Source: Pedobacter deserti (lineage in GTDB: Bacteria; Bacteroidota; Bacteroidia; Sphingobacteriales; Sphingobacteriaceae). From it: DNA of 64,000 bases. A program made the translations under genes and the position numbers. Below the pieces are notes generated by a model. That model was not told the origin of the DNA. It made no database searches and saw nothing but the letters and a program-made list of their open reading frames with translations. Positions within the stretch are counted from its first letter, which is position 1. Each line of letters opens with the position of its first letter. The stretch spans positions 1,550,001-1,614,000 of the forward strand of contig NZ_JAFMZQ010000001.1 in the NCBI RefSeq assembly GCF_024436415.1, read 5' to 3'. Positions 41,905-50,372 of this stretch are shown here, piece after piece.

Positions 41905-43389
41905 ATGGAAAACTTCACGATGCTTCAGTTTTTTGAATGGTATTATCCGGCCGACGGCAGTCTCTGGAATTTCTTTAAAAGCGAAGCGAAACGGTTAAAA
42001 GGCATTGGGATAGATAGTGTTTGGCTGCCTCCGGCTCATAAAGGTATGGATGGAAGCGAGTCAACGGGCTACGATGTTTATGATATTTATGACCTCGGTG
42101 AGTTCGATCAGAAAGGAAGTGTGAGTACCAAATATGGTACGAAGGATGAATTCTTGGCTGCAGTTAAAGCAGGGCGGGAAGCTGGTCTACAGGTTTATGC
42201 GGATATTGTGCTGAACCATATGGGTGGTGCTGATGAGACTGAAGAGGTAACGGTGCGGAAGGTTAACCCGGACAACCGGAATGAATTTATCAGCGAGCCT
42301 TATGTGATCGAGGCGTTCACTCGTTTTACCTTTCCCGGAAGAAAAGGCAGGTATTCTGAGTTTATCTGGGACCATCAATGCTTCGCAGGGGTTGATTATG
42401 ATGCGAGAAATGATGAGACGGCTATATACCGGATACAGAACCAATATGGGGATGGATGGCAGGAGGTGCTCTCTGATGAGTTTGGTAACTACGATTATTT
42501 AATGCTTTCGGATATCGAATATCGTAATCCGCATGTGCGGGAGGAACTGAAGCGTTGGGGAAAGTGGTTTTATGAGACAGTTGGTTTCAACGGGTTCCGT
42601 TTAGACGCGATAAAGCATATGGATCCGCAGTTCTTCAATGAATGGCTTGATTTTATGCGTTCTGAATACCAGGAAGAGTTTTATACGGTGGGCGAATATT
42701 GGGCGCCAGGCGATCTGGCTGGATTGCTGCGATACATTGAGGTTACGGAAGGCCGGATGTCTTTGTTTGATGCTCCTTTGCAGGCTAATTTTCATGCCGC
42801 TTCTAAAGCGGGCGATGGTTACGACCTGCGGACTATTTTTGACAATACGCTGCTGCAGGCCAGGCCTGAACTGGCTGTAACGCTTGTAGAGAATCATGAT
42901 ACACAGCCGCTTCAGTCGCTGGAACAAACTGTTGAGCCCTGGTTCCGGCCTTTGGCTTACGCCTTGATCCTGCTGCGGGAGGCAGGATATCCCTGCGTTT
43001 TCTACGCCGATTTATACGGTTCGAAATATGAGGATACAGGAGGCGACGGCAATGCACATGAAGTGACCATGCAAAGAATGGCCGGACTGGAGGAAATGCT
43101 GCATGTACGAAAAAAGCTAGCTTATGGCATGCAGCGCGATTATATGGATGATCCGCAGTGTTTAGGCTGGACGCGTGAGGGCGACGAGGAACATGAGGGT
43201 TCTGGCTGCGCCGTGCTTCTTACGAATGGAGCTGAAAGGGTAAAGGCGATGGAAATGGGAAAGGCTTTCGCTGGCAAGACGTTTAAAGACATTCTCGGCC
43301 ACGTGGAAGGCGAGGTGCTGATCAACGAGGAAGGCTGGGGCGACTTTAAGGTGAATGGCGGATCTGTATCTGTCTGGGTACCCGCTTAA
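41905..43389 (+). CDS. Cytoplasmic alpha-amylase (GH13)
   Basis: The 494-aa intracellular glycoside hydrolase from ATG 41905 begins MENFTMLQFFEWYYPADGSLW, the hallmark of the GH13 subfamily 5 enzymes, with no signal peptide. Catalytic residues are Asp in GFRLDAIKHM, Glu in YTVGEYWAPG and Asp in VENHDTQPLQS. Substrate-binding regions ADIVLNHMGGADE and PCVFYADLYG are present. It hydrolyses alpha-1,4-glucans such as internal maltodextrin or glycogen. The ATG at 41851 lies inside a terminator-like hairpin and is rejected. The stop overlaps the convergent gene by 4 bp. Confidence 0.92.
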   Translation: MENFTMLQFFEWYYPADGSLWNFFKSEAKRLKGIGIDSVWLPPAHKGMDGSESTGYDVYDIYDLGEFDQKGSVSTKYGTKDEFLAAVKAGREAGLQVYADIVLNHMGGADETEEVTVRKVNPDNRNEFISEPYVIEAFTRFTFPGRKGRYSEFIWDHQCFAGVDYDARNDETAIYRIQNQYGDGWQEVLSDEFGNYDYLMLSDIEYRNPHVREELKRWGKWFYETVGFNGFRLDAIKHMDPQFFNEWLDFMRSEYQEEFYTVGEYWAPGDLAGLLRYIEVTEGRMSLFDAPLQANFHAASKAGDGYDLRTIFDNTLLQARPELAVTLVENHDTQPLQSLEQTVEPWFRPLAYALILLREAGYPCVFYADLYGSKYEDTGGDGNAHEVTMQRMAGLEEMLHVRKKLAYGMQRDYMDDPQCLGWTREGDEEHEGSGCAVLLTNGAERVKAMEMGKAFAGKTFKDILGHVEGEVLINEEGWGDFKVNGGSVSVWVPA

Positions 43390-45137
43390 ATATTCTTGCC
43401 TATTTTCTCCAGCATTTCGGCCGGGATGTTTTGAGTGTCCACGAGCAGGAAACCGTCCAGGCAATCAGAAAATTTCGGATCGATATTAAAGCAGATGATC
43501 TTGGCGTTCAGGTTCATGTATTGCCTGAGCAGTACGGGAATCTTGATGTGTGAGTTTTCGATATCTGATATGAGGCTGTCGAGATCTTTCAGTGACTCAC
43601 TGCTTTCAATGAGCAGGTCTTTATCGATGGCTGAGAGGTCGGCCTTAAACTTATTCTTTGGCTTCACATAATGTGCCAGCTCATAGTCGAAATGGTTTTT
43701 GGTGATGTAATCTACGATGAGCGACTTGGAGAACTTGGAGAAGCTGTTACTGATGCTGACCGGTCCGAACATATATCGGTACTGCGGATTGTCGAGCAGG
43801 TACTTTAATATGCCTTTCCATAACAGGAACAGGGGAAGGGGCTTTTGCTGATATTCCTTTCTGATCCATGACCTGCCCAGTTCTATGCCTTTACGCAAAA
43901 TAGGGTAAAAGGGTTCCTTGATTTTGAAGAGCTCAGAAAGATAGAAGCCCCGCCGGCCCATGGTGTTCAGGATTTCGTCGCCACGGCCGATGCGGTAGGC
44001 GCCGACAATGTTTTCCTGCTCTTTGTCCCAGATGAAAAGGTGATTGTAATAAATGTCGTAATTATCCAGGTCGATCTTCTTGTTTGTCCCTTCCCCTACC
44101 TCGCGGAAAGTGATCTCTCTTAGTCGGCCGATTTCCTTGAGTATATTGGGGATGTTGGAGGTAGGTGTGATATATACTTCGTAGTTCTTTTCGGTCCAGA
44201 CGCGGAAATTTTCAAGCGTTTGCACTTCGGCACTGATGATATGCCGCTCGGTCTCTTCTACAACAGGTTCGGGTTTTTTCTTGATCTTGAATAGGCTGAT
44301 CGGGTTGAAGAGCTTTCTTTCTTCTTCGAGCCCCGTACCCAGTGCATAGGTGCGGGCGCGTAAAAAGTCGAGCAGCTTATTGGTGTTATTGCGATAGGAG
44401 ATATCTTCTATATTGATGGGCTTACCGATCCGTACCCTGATTTTAAGGCCTTGCTTATTCAGGAACTCGGAAGGTAGTTTGGCCGTACGGAGCGTAGGGT
44501 GAATGAAACTTAGGATATTGAACAATACGCCGTTGTTGCCATGGAAATAGATGGGCACCACGGGTACTTTGGCCCTGGCGATCAGTTTCCCGACTACAGG
44601 ATGCCATAAGCGGTCTGTGATCTCCTGTTTGTCCAGGCTGAAGGTGGAGACTTCACCCGCCGGAAAGATACCTATTGGTACGCCCGATTGCAGTAAGTCG
44701 AACGTAGCCTTCAATCCGCTTATGCTTGAGGAATGCTGAACGTTCTCAAAGGGGTTTACGGCTACAAAGAATTCGCTGAGGTTGGGGATCTTCTTCAGGA
44801 TGAAGTTGACCATGACTTTAGCTTCAGGTCTGACCGTGCAAAGCAGTTTTACCAGCGCCAGTCCCTCAATTCCGCCGTAAGGGTGATTGGCGATGGCGAT
44901 GAAACCGCCGGTCTTAGGGATGTTCTTCAGGTCATCTTCATCGAAGTCGATGGAAACACCAATCGTTTCTAATATTTTGTCCACGAACTCCAGACCGCTG
45001 AAATCTTTGTTTTGTGAGAAAACTTTATTGATATCGTTGAGCTTCATGATCTCCATGAGCAGGGCGGCTAAGCCGGGTACGCCGAGTTTGTCTATTTTGG
45101 TGGCTTTGGCGAACTCCTGGGTGGTAATGATTTTCAT
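43386..45137 (-). CDS. Bifunctional acyltransferase of OlsF/GlsF type (amino-lipid synthesis)
   Basis: The 583-aa protein from ATG 45137 fuses two acyltransferase domains. The N-terminal PlsC-like domain (about 70-270) has AIANHPYGGIEGLAL (H85, E91 in the HX5D/E form seen in GlsA-type O-acyltransferases) and GIFPAGEVSTFS. The C-terminal GNAT/OlsB-like domain (about 300-500) has ENIVGAYRIGRGDEILN and FYLSELFKI. This domain pair is known from OlsF, which builds ornithine lipid. In Bacteroidota the equivalent enzymes also make glycine lipids. Which amino acid is used here cannot be told. An upstream start at 45194 is possible. Confidence 0.75.
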   Translation of the reverse strand: MKIITTQEFAKATKIDKLGVPGLAALLMEIMKLNDINKVFSQNKDFSGLEFVDKILETIGVSIDFDEDDLKNIPKTGGFIAIANHPYGGIEGLALVKLLCTVRPEAKVMVNFILKKIPNLSEFFVAVNPFENVQHSSSISGLKATFDLLQSGVPIGIFPAGEVSTFSLDKQEITDRLWHPVVGKLIARAKVPVVPIYFHGNNGVLFNILSFIHPTLRTAKLPSEFLNKQGLKIRVRIGKPINIEDISYRNNTNKLLDFLRARTYALGTGLEEERKLFNPISLFKIKKKPEPVVEETERHIISAEVQTLENFRVWTEKNYEVYITPTSNIPNILKEIGRLREITFREVGEGTNKKIDLDNYDIYYNHLFIWDKEQENIVGAYRIGRGDEILNTMGRRGFYLSELFKIKEPFYPILRKGIELGRSWIRKEYQQKPLPLFLLWKGILKYLLDNPQYRYMFGPVSISNSFSKFSKSLIVDYITKNHFDYELAHYVKPKNKFKADLSAIDKDLLIESSESLKDLDSLISDIENSHIKIPVLLRQYMNLNAKIICFNIDPKFSDCLDGFLLVDTQNIPAEMLEKIGKNI

Positions 45138-45227
45138 TGATTGGTGGTGTTTGGTATTGTTTTCAAAAATACGAAGATTTATGAGTTCGCTCACCGTATA
45201 AGCTAATTTAGATATAATTTAGTCGAC

Positions 45228-46148
45228 ATGAGACAGTGGATTAATCAATATTTTAGTTTATCTAAGCGGGAGTTTAATGCTGTTCTTTTTCTGATTGCCC
45301 TGATTGCGGCCCTCGCTTTGTGCGCTTACCTTGTTTCGCCATCAGCAGAAATTTCCGCTAAGGAGCGCGAGACCTTCCGGGCGGAGATTGAAGCGCTTGT
45401 AGCTTCTGAACGTGTTGGCTACCATAATAGGACCAGTGACATGGGAAGTGTTTTAGCGACCGCTTCGCGGCCAACCGCTGCCCGGCTGTTCTATTTTGAT
45501 CCGAATAAAATGCAAGTGGATGACTGGGAGCGCCTGGGGCTTAGTCCCAGGCAGGCTGCGGCCGTTGTTAAATATGTAACGGCTGGCGGTAGTTTTAAAA
45601 GACCGGAGGACTTGCAGAAGATGTATACGATCAGCAAAGTTCAGTATCAGCGCCTGGCGCCATTCGTGCGGATTGATGCGCCTGTAAAGCAGGAGGTAAT
45701 TGTAAAGCTGGGCGAAAGAATGCCTGGCGTAGGACTGCCTGTCCGTACACGGGAAGTCATTGAACTGAACACGGCCGACAGTGCCCGCCTTTGCGAGATT
45801 GATGGGGTAGGGCCGGCATTTGCCCGGCGGATTATTGTGTACAGACAGCGCTTGGGCGGTTTTTTTAAAAAGGAACAACTGCTGGAAGTGTTTGGATTGG
45901 ACTCGGTCCGTTACAATCAGATTGCCCCTCAGGTGAGTATAGATGTTACTCAGCTTAGAAAAATCAATATCAATACGGCCGATCATGCCACACTGAAAAG
46001 GCTTCCATATCTGAGGTATAAGCAGATAAATGCGCTGATTGAATACCGCAATCAGCATGGTAGTTACGGGCATGCTGCAGATTTAGCAAAAATAACTATT
46101 TTGACTCCCGACATCATTGAAAGGGTGGTGCCGTATTTAACCTTTTGA
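45228..46148 (+). CDS. ComEA-like helix-hairpin-helix protein
   Basis: The 306-aa protein has an N-terminal transmembrane helix (about 15-38) followed by three ComEA/T2SK-type helix-hairpin-helix units: LSPRQAAAVVKYVTAGGSFK, IELNTADSARLCEIDGVG and ININTADHATLKRLPYLRYK. ComEA proteins bind DNA in the periplasm during uptake, but Bacteroidota members are often outside competence loci. It precedes apt by 3 bp, suggesting cotranscription. Confidence 0.85.
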   Translation: MRQWINQYFSLSKREFNAVLFLIALIAALALCAYLVSPSAEISAKERETFRAEIEALVASERVGYHNRTSDMGSVLATASRPTAARLFYFDPNKMQVDDWERLGLSPRQAAAVVKYVTAGGSFKRPEDLQKMYTISKVQYQRLAPFVRIDAPVKQEVIVKLGERMPGVGLPVRTREVIELNTADSARLCEIDGVGPAFARRIIVYRQRLGGFFKKEQLLEVFGLDSVRYNQIAPQVSIDVTQLRKININTADHATLKRLPYLRYKQINALIEYRNQHGSYGHAADLAKITILTPDIIERVVPYLTF

Positions 46149-46151
46149 GTT

Positions 46152-46679
46152 ATGATTGAAAATGCCATTAGAGCTGCGCTGAGAGACGTACACGATTTTC
46201 CCAAACCGGGTATTGTTTTTAAAGATATTACACCGATTCTGAAAGACCCTGTGTTATGCGCCAGGATAAACGAGGCATTGTTTTCCGAAGCCCGCAAACT
46301 GGACGTTGACGTGGTGGCCGGGATAGAAAGCCGGGGCTTTTTGTTCGGGCCGGCACTGGCCCAGTCGCTGGCTGTGCCGTTTGTGCCCATCAGGAAGTCG
46401 GGTAAGTTGCCGTACACCACGGTTGAGCAGAGTTATGATCTGGAATATGGAAGTGCGACAATTGAGTGCCATGCCGATGCCTTTGAACCTGGACAAAAAG
46501 TTTTGATCCATGATGACCTGCTCGCTACTGGCGGTACTGTGGTCGCGGCCTCACAATTGGTAGCTAAGCTTCAAGCTGTGGTTGCGGGATATTCGTTCGT
46601 GATTGCGCTGGATTTCCTGAACGGACGGGATAAGCTGAAGCCGTATGCAGATGAGATACATGCGTTGATATCGTTTTGA
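46152..46679 (+). CDS. apt: Adenine phosphoribosyltransferase
   Basis: The 175-aa purine-salvage enzyme converts adenine and PRPP to AMP. Motifs are DFPKPGIVFKDITPIL, GIESRGFLFGPALA and the PRPP loop VLIHDDLLATGGTV. Normal family length. It is 3 bp from the comEA-like gene. Confidence 0.96.
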   Translation: MIENAIRAALRDVHDFPKPGIVFKDITPILKDPVLCARINEALFSEARKLDVDVVAGIESRGFLFGPALAQSLAVPFVPIRKSGKLPYTTVEQSYDLEYGSATIECHADAFEPGQKVLIHDDLLATGGTVVAASQLVAKLQAVVAGYSFVIALDFLNGRDKLKPYADEIHALISF

Positions 46680-46853
46680 CCCGCAGGCGCTGCAAATAAA
46701 TTTTAAAAAAATTAGCGGCTCCTAAGCGGCGATGGAAAATGGCCGGGTTAGGTTTCTGAACCAAATACTGTTTCATTCTGTTTTTAGCCAAACTTTTACG
46801 CTGTGCCGGTGTAGTTTAATTTAATTATTATTGCCGGGATCAAGTATAAAAAT

Positions 46854-48026
46854 ATGGTAGAAATGACAGAGAATCAATCAGGTTATAGTTTTGCTGTTTC
46901 GGAGAATCAGCGTATGATCCGGAGTATGGTAAGTGATTTTGCCGAGCGCCATATTCGGCCTGAGGTAATGGACTGGGATGAGCGTCAGCATTTCCCTGTG
47001 GAACTCTTTAAACAGTTTGGCGAACTGGGCCTGATGGGGGTGCTTGTGCCTGAAGAATATGGCGGCTCGGGTTTTGGCTACCAGGAATATGTGGATGTGA
47101 TTGTGGAGGTGGCGAAAGTATGTGGTTCGGTTGGACTTTCCCTGGCTGCGCATAACTCGTTATGCACCGGGCATATCCTGGCATTCGGAAACGAGGAACA
47201 GAAAAGGCGCTGGCTGCCCAGGCTGGCGACTGGAGAATGGATTGGGGCATGGGGGCTCACGGAGGCAAATACAGGCTCTGATGCATTACGTATGACGACC
47301 ACAGCGGTGCTTGACGGGGATGAGTATGTGATTAATGGTGCCAAGAACTGGATCACTCACGGAAAGAGCGGCGACGTGGCCGTGGTTATGGTTCGCACGG
47401 GTGAGAAAGGTAGTTCGGCAGGTATCTCGGCTATCGTAGTGGAACGGAATACCCCTGGTTTCATGGCTGGTAAAAAGGAGAATAAGCTTGGTATGCGGGC
47501 ATCGGAAACCACGGAGATGATCTTTGATAACTGCCGGGTGCCGAAGGCTAACCTTTTGGGAACGGAGGGGGAAGGCTTTAAGCAGGCGATGAAGGTGCTT
47601 GATGGCGGGCGTATTTCTATAGCAGCGCTTTCCCTGGGCATTGCCAAAGGTGCTTATGAGGCAGCGGTTGCCTATGCAAAGGAAAGGCATCAGTTTGGTC
47701 AGCCGATAGCTAGTTTTCAGGGTATCAGTTTTAAGCTGGCTGATATGGCCACGGAGATTGAAGCAGCGGAACTGCTGATCAGGCAGGCGGCAGACTTGAA
47801 GAACAGGCGTATGCCGGTGACTAAAGAGTCGGCCATGGCCAAATATTATGCATCGGAAGTGGCGGTAAGGGCTTCGACGGAAGCGGTACAGATTTTTGGC
47901 GGTTATGGCTATACCAAAGATTTCCCGGTAGAAAAATTTTACCGTGACAGCAAGCTGTGTACCATAGGGGAAGGTACTTCTGAGATACAGAAGATTGTGA
48001 TTGCCCGCGAAGTTCTGAAAGATTAA
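46854..48026 (+). CDS. Acyl-CoA dehydrogenase
   Basis: The 390-aa FAD enzyme introduces a 2,3-double bond into an acyl-CoA and passes electrons to ETF. Motifs are WGLTEANTGSDALRM (flavin/acyl contact), WITHGKSGDVAVVM, ILREV-like C-terminal EIQKIVIAREVL and catalytic Glu in YRDSKLCTIGEGTSEIQ. Length is typical of short/medium-chain or branched-chain enzymes, and chain specificity cannot be read. An ETF-to-quinone route may be provided by the Fe-S complex at 7.0-9.1 kb (inference). Confidence 0.93.
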   Translation: MVEMTENQSGYSFAVSENQRMIRSMVSDFAERHIRPEVMDWDERQHFPVELFKQFGELGLMGVLVPEEYGGSGFGYQEYVDVIVEVAKVCGSVGLSLAAHNSLCTGHILAFGNEEQKRRWLPRLATGEWIGAWGLTEANTGSDALRMTTTAVLDGDEYVINGAKNWITHGKSGDVAVVMVRTGEKGSSAGISAIVVERNTPGFMAGKKENKLGMRASETTEMIFDNCRVPKANLLGTEGEGFKQAMKVLDGGRISIAALSLGIAKGAYEAAVAYAKERHQFGQPIASFQGISFKLADMATEIEAAELLIRQAADLKNRRMPVTKESAMAKYYASEVAVRASTEAVQIFGGYGYTKDFPVEKFYRDSKLCTIGEGTSEIQKIVIAREVLKD

Positions 48027-48035
48027 ATGTTTTTA

Positions 48036-48065
48036 TTTGATTATGAGTTATTAATTGTATCTTTG
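48036..48065 (+). promoter_or_regulatory. Promoter of rpsU
   Basis: TTTG (48036-48039), 18 bp, TATCTTTG (48058-48065): exact consensus. Transcription would start near 48072, leaving about 31 nt that hold the Shine-Dalgarno sequence. Confidence 0.8.
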
Positions 48066-48084
48066 CAATCCTAAAAACAACGAG

Positions 48085-48091
48085 AGGAGGT
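48085..48091 (+). promoter_or_regulatory. Strong Shine-Dalgarno of rpsU
   Basis: AGGAGGT, within GAGAGGAGGTA, is fully complementary to the 16S rRNA 3' end and lies 11 nt before the ATG. Most genes in the window have A-rich leaders instead. In Flavobacterium johnsoniae such a site lets ribosomes lacking bS21 translate rpsU, an autoregulatory loop. Confidence 0.75.
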
Positions 48092-48102
48092 ATTTTTACG
48101 TT

Positions 48103-48297
48103 ATGATCATTATCAATATTAAAGACGGCGAATCATTAGATAAAGCGTTGAAACGTTTCAAGAAGAAGTTTGAAAAGACTGGTGTGTTAAGAGAGCTTCG
48201 CAGTCGTCAGGCATACGAAAAAAAATCTGTTACTCGTCGTACAGAGGTTAAACACGCTATATATAAGCAGAATATGCAAATGGAAGGAACGATTTAG
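48103..48297 (+). CDS. rpsU: Small ribosomal subunit protein bS21
   Basis: The 64-aa basic protein from ATG 48103 reads MIIINIKDGESLDKALKRFK, then ELRSRQAYEKKSVTRR, as in Bacteroidota bS21. The frame is open 16 codons upstream, but that stretch contains the promoter and Shine-Dalgarno sequence. bS21 lies by the 16S rRNA 3' end and in this phylum masks the anti-Shine-Dalgarno sequence. Its own mRNA has a strong Shine-Dalgarno site. A perfect terminator follows. Confidence 0.95.
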   Translation: MIIINIKDGESLDKALKRFKKKFEKTGVLRELRSRQAYEKKSVTRRTEVKHAIYKQNMQMEGTI

Positions 48298-48319
48298 TTC
48301 TTTTGATGCTAAAATATAG

Positions 48320-48353
48320 AGCCCCGCAGTGAACTACCGCGGGGCTTTTTTTT
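48320..48353 (+). terminator. Intrinsic terminator after rpsU
   Basis: An eight-bp GC-rich stem AGCCCCGC (48320-48327) / GCGGGGCT (48339-48346) runs into eight T residues. Confidence 0.85.
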
Positions 48354-48415
48354 GCATTTTAATTTGGTTTCTTTATTAAGATTTAACGATATTGACATTA
48401 TTGAGTTGTGCGCTT

Positions 48416-49306
48416 ATGAATATGCTTGTTGACCATTTTTTGAAGTTCCTGCAGCACGAAAAGCGATATTCTGCCAATACTATCGGGGCGTATCAGAACG
48501 ACCTGGGCCAGTTTGCTGGCTTTTTAACCAGTGAGTTTGAACTTGAGGTGGGTTTGGCTCAACCTGTGCATGTCAGGGCTTATGTAGCCTGGCTGATGGA
48601 GAATGGTGTAGCCGAAAGTTCTGTCAACAGAAAGGTTTCGACATTGCGGAGTTTTTATAAGTACCAGGTCAGACAAGGAGAAATGAAGGTAAGCCCGGTG
48701 AGACAGATCAGGACACCGAAGGTGCCAGCCAGGGTACCTGTCTTTGTAGACGATCAGAAGATGAATACGCTGCTCGACTCTGAAGATATATTCGACAAAA
48801 GTTTTTCCTCGGTGAGGGACCGGATGATCCTGGAGGTGTTGTTCGGCACCGGAATACGGGTTTCTGAGCTTCTGGCGCTAAAGGAGCAGGATGTCGATAA
48901 ATATAATTGCAGCATCACGGTGACTGGTAAGCGCAACAAGCAGCGCGTGGTGCCGCTTACTAAATTACTCTCTGATGAGCTACGGGATTTTATTGTTTTA
49001 AAATCAATACATGAATTCAGTACTAACGCGGATGCTTTGTTCGTTACTAATAAAGGTCTCCCTATGAGCCGAGGTCAGGTGTATGGAATTGTCCGCCGTT
49101 ATTTAACATATATTTCAACTCAGAAGAAGAAGGGTCCGCATGTTTTGCGGCATTCTTATGCGACGAGCCTGCTGAACCGTGGGGCGGATTTGAATGCCAT
49201 AAAGGAATTGCTGGGGCATGAAAGTCTTGCTGCCACTCAGGTATACACGCATAATACTATAGAAAGATTAAAATCAATTTATAAACTCGCCCATCCAAAG
49301 GCATAA
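48416..49306 (+). CDS. Xer-type tyrosine recombinase
   Basis: The 296-aa site-specific recombinase from ATG 48416 has an N-terminal SAM-like core-binding domain (FLKFLQHEKRYSANTIGAYQ) and a C-terminal catalytic domain. Catalytic residues are Arg in GTGIRVSELLALKE, Lys in TGKRNKQRVVPL, HxxR in HVLRHSYATSLL, His in ELLGHESLAATQ and Tyr in QVYTHNTIE. It probably resolves chromosome dimers at dif. XerC and XerD cannot be told apart here. It sits between rpsU and hpf, a conserved Bacteroidota order. Confidence 0.9.
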   Translation: MNMLVDHFLKFLQHEKRYSANTIGAYQNDLGQFAGFLTSEFELEVGLAQPVHVRAYVAWLMENGVAESSVNRKVSTLRSFYKYQVRQGEMKVSPVRQIRTPKVPARVPVFVDDQKMNTLLDSEDIFDKSFSSVRDRMILEVLFGTGIRVSELLALKEQDVDKYNCSITVTGKRNKQRVVPLTKLLSDELRDFIVLKSIHEFSTNADALFVTNKGLPMSRGQVYGIVRRYLTYISTQKKKGPHVLRHSYATSLLNRGADLNAIKELLGHESLAATQVYTHNTIERLKSIYKLAHPKA

Positions 49307-49315
49307 AAAAGGAGG
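49305..49315 (+). promoter_or_regulatory. Strong Shine-Dalgarno of hpf
   Basis: AAAAAAGGAGG lies five nt before the ATG at 49321, inside and just after the end of the recombinase gene. Together with rpsU it is the strongest Shine-Dalgarno sequence noticed in the window. Confidence 0.75.
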
Positions 49316-49320
49316 AAAAT

Positions 49321-49668
49321 ATGAAAGTTACAGTTCAGTCGATCCATTTCAATGCAGACAAGAAGTTGTTAGACTTTATCCAACGGAAGGTAGATAAGCT
49401 TGATCAGTTCTTCGACCAGATCATCAGCGGGGAAGTATATCTCAAGCTTGAAAACGTAGAAGATGAAGCGAACAAGATAAGTGAGATCAAACTGATTGTG
49501 CCTGGAGGGACAATGTTCGCCAAAGAGCAGTGCAAGTCGTTCGAAGAAGCTACAGATCTGGCCATTGAATCCTTAAGAAAGCAGATCACCAAACATAAGG
49601 ATAAGACCCGGGCAAAATTGAGCGAACATAAAGCATTGATCGTCGAAAATGAACTGTCTGATTATTAG
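49321..49668 (+). CDS. hpf: Ribosome hibernation-promoting factor, short form
   Basis: The 115-aa protein has the HPF/RaiA fold (MKVTVQSIHFNADKKLLDFI, DQIISGEVYLKLENVED, AKEQCKSFEEATDLAIESLRKQI) and no long C-terminal dimerisation domain. It binds the 30S decoding site and helps inactivate ribosomes in stationary phase. Translation should depend on a strong Shine-Dalgarno sequence, linking its synthesis to ribosomes with an exposed anti-Shine-Dalgarno (inference). A terminator follows. Confidence 0.9.
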   Translation: MKVTVQSIHFNADKKLLDFIQRKVDKLDQFFDQIISGEVYLKLENVEDEANKISEIKLIVPGGTMFAKEQCKSFEEATDLAIESLRKQITKHKDKTRAKLSEHKALIVENELSDY

Positions 49669-49698
49669 CCAGATATTTCGAAAACCTTGCAAATAGAG

Positions 49699-49729
49699 AA
49701 ATGGCGGATAAAATTCCGCCATTTTTTTT
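49699..49729 (+). terminator. Intrinsic terminator after hpf
   Basis: A ten-bp stem AAATGGCGGA (49699-49708) / TCCGCCATTT (49715-49724) is followed by T residues to 49729. Confidence 0.85.
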
Positions 49730-49738
49730 GAAAATAAT

Positions 49739-49769
49739 TTTGCGCAGTTCCTTTATTCTTGTAGATTTG
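49739..49769 (+). promoter_or_regulatory. Promoter of the tRNA-tuf-secE-nusG region
   Basis: TTTG (49739-49742), 19 bp, TAGATTTG (49762-49769): exact consensus. Just downstream, CATTCCATTT (49770-49779) and AAATGGAATG (49805-49814) form a 10-bp inverted repeat around the predicted start. The leader to the first tRNA is about 100 nt. Confidence 0.75.
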
Positions 49770-49874
49770 CATTCCATTTCAGAGAGGGCGTTGGTGCTAA
49801 AGATAAATGGAATGTTCTATGAAAGATTAAAATTATAATATGCTTACGCTTTTTAAGGTGTAAAGTATATATAA

Positions 49875-49947
<73 letters not shown>

Positions 49948-49955
49948 CTTTTTTT

Positions 49956-50038
49956 GGGGAGATACCAGAGTGGCCAAATGGGACAGACTGTAACTCTGTT
50001 GTCGCAAGACTTCGAAGGTTCGAATCCTTCTCTCCCCA
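49956..50038 (+). tRNA. tRNA-Tyr (GTA)
   Basis: An 83-nt class II tRNA with a long variable arm: acceptor GGGGAGA/TCTCCCC, anticodon stem CAGA/TCTG around CTGTAAC (anticodon GTA), T arm GAAGG/CCTTC. Lies 8 bp after tRNA-Thr. Confidence 0.96.
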
Positions 50039-50048
50039 CAAAAAAGAA

Positions 50049-50121
50049 GCGGAAGTAGCTCAGTTGGTAGAGCGATAGCCTTCCAAGCTATAGGTCGCGA
50101 GTTCGAACCTCGTCTTCCGCT
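50049..50121 (+). tRNA. tRNA-Gly (TCC)
   Basis: A 73-nt cloverleaf: acceptor GCGGAAG/CTTCCGC, anticodon stem ATAGC/GCTAT around CTTCCAA (anticodon TCC), T arm CGAGG-type GCGAG/CTCGT region with TTCGAAC. Followed by an A-rich spacer. Confidence 0.95.
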
Positions 50122-50185
50122 CTAACAAAAAAAAAGGTGGGCAGTCCGCAGCGCATTGAGTATGATGGATTGCAAGCTGAGATTA

Positions 50186-50257
<72 letters not shown>

Positions 50258-50372
50258 CAAATGAAATTAAAGGCTTTGTTAGATCTGTTAAAGCAGAGCG
50301 GACAAGGTTTTTTGTATTGAAGGTATCAAAACAACAAATAATAAAAGTTAACCTACAAATAAGTATAAAAAC

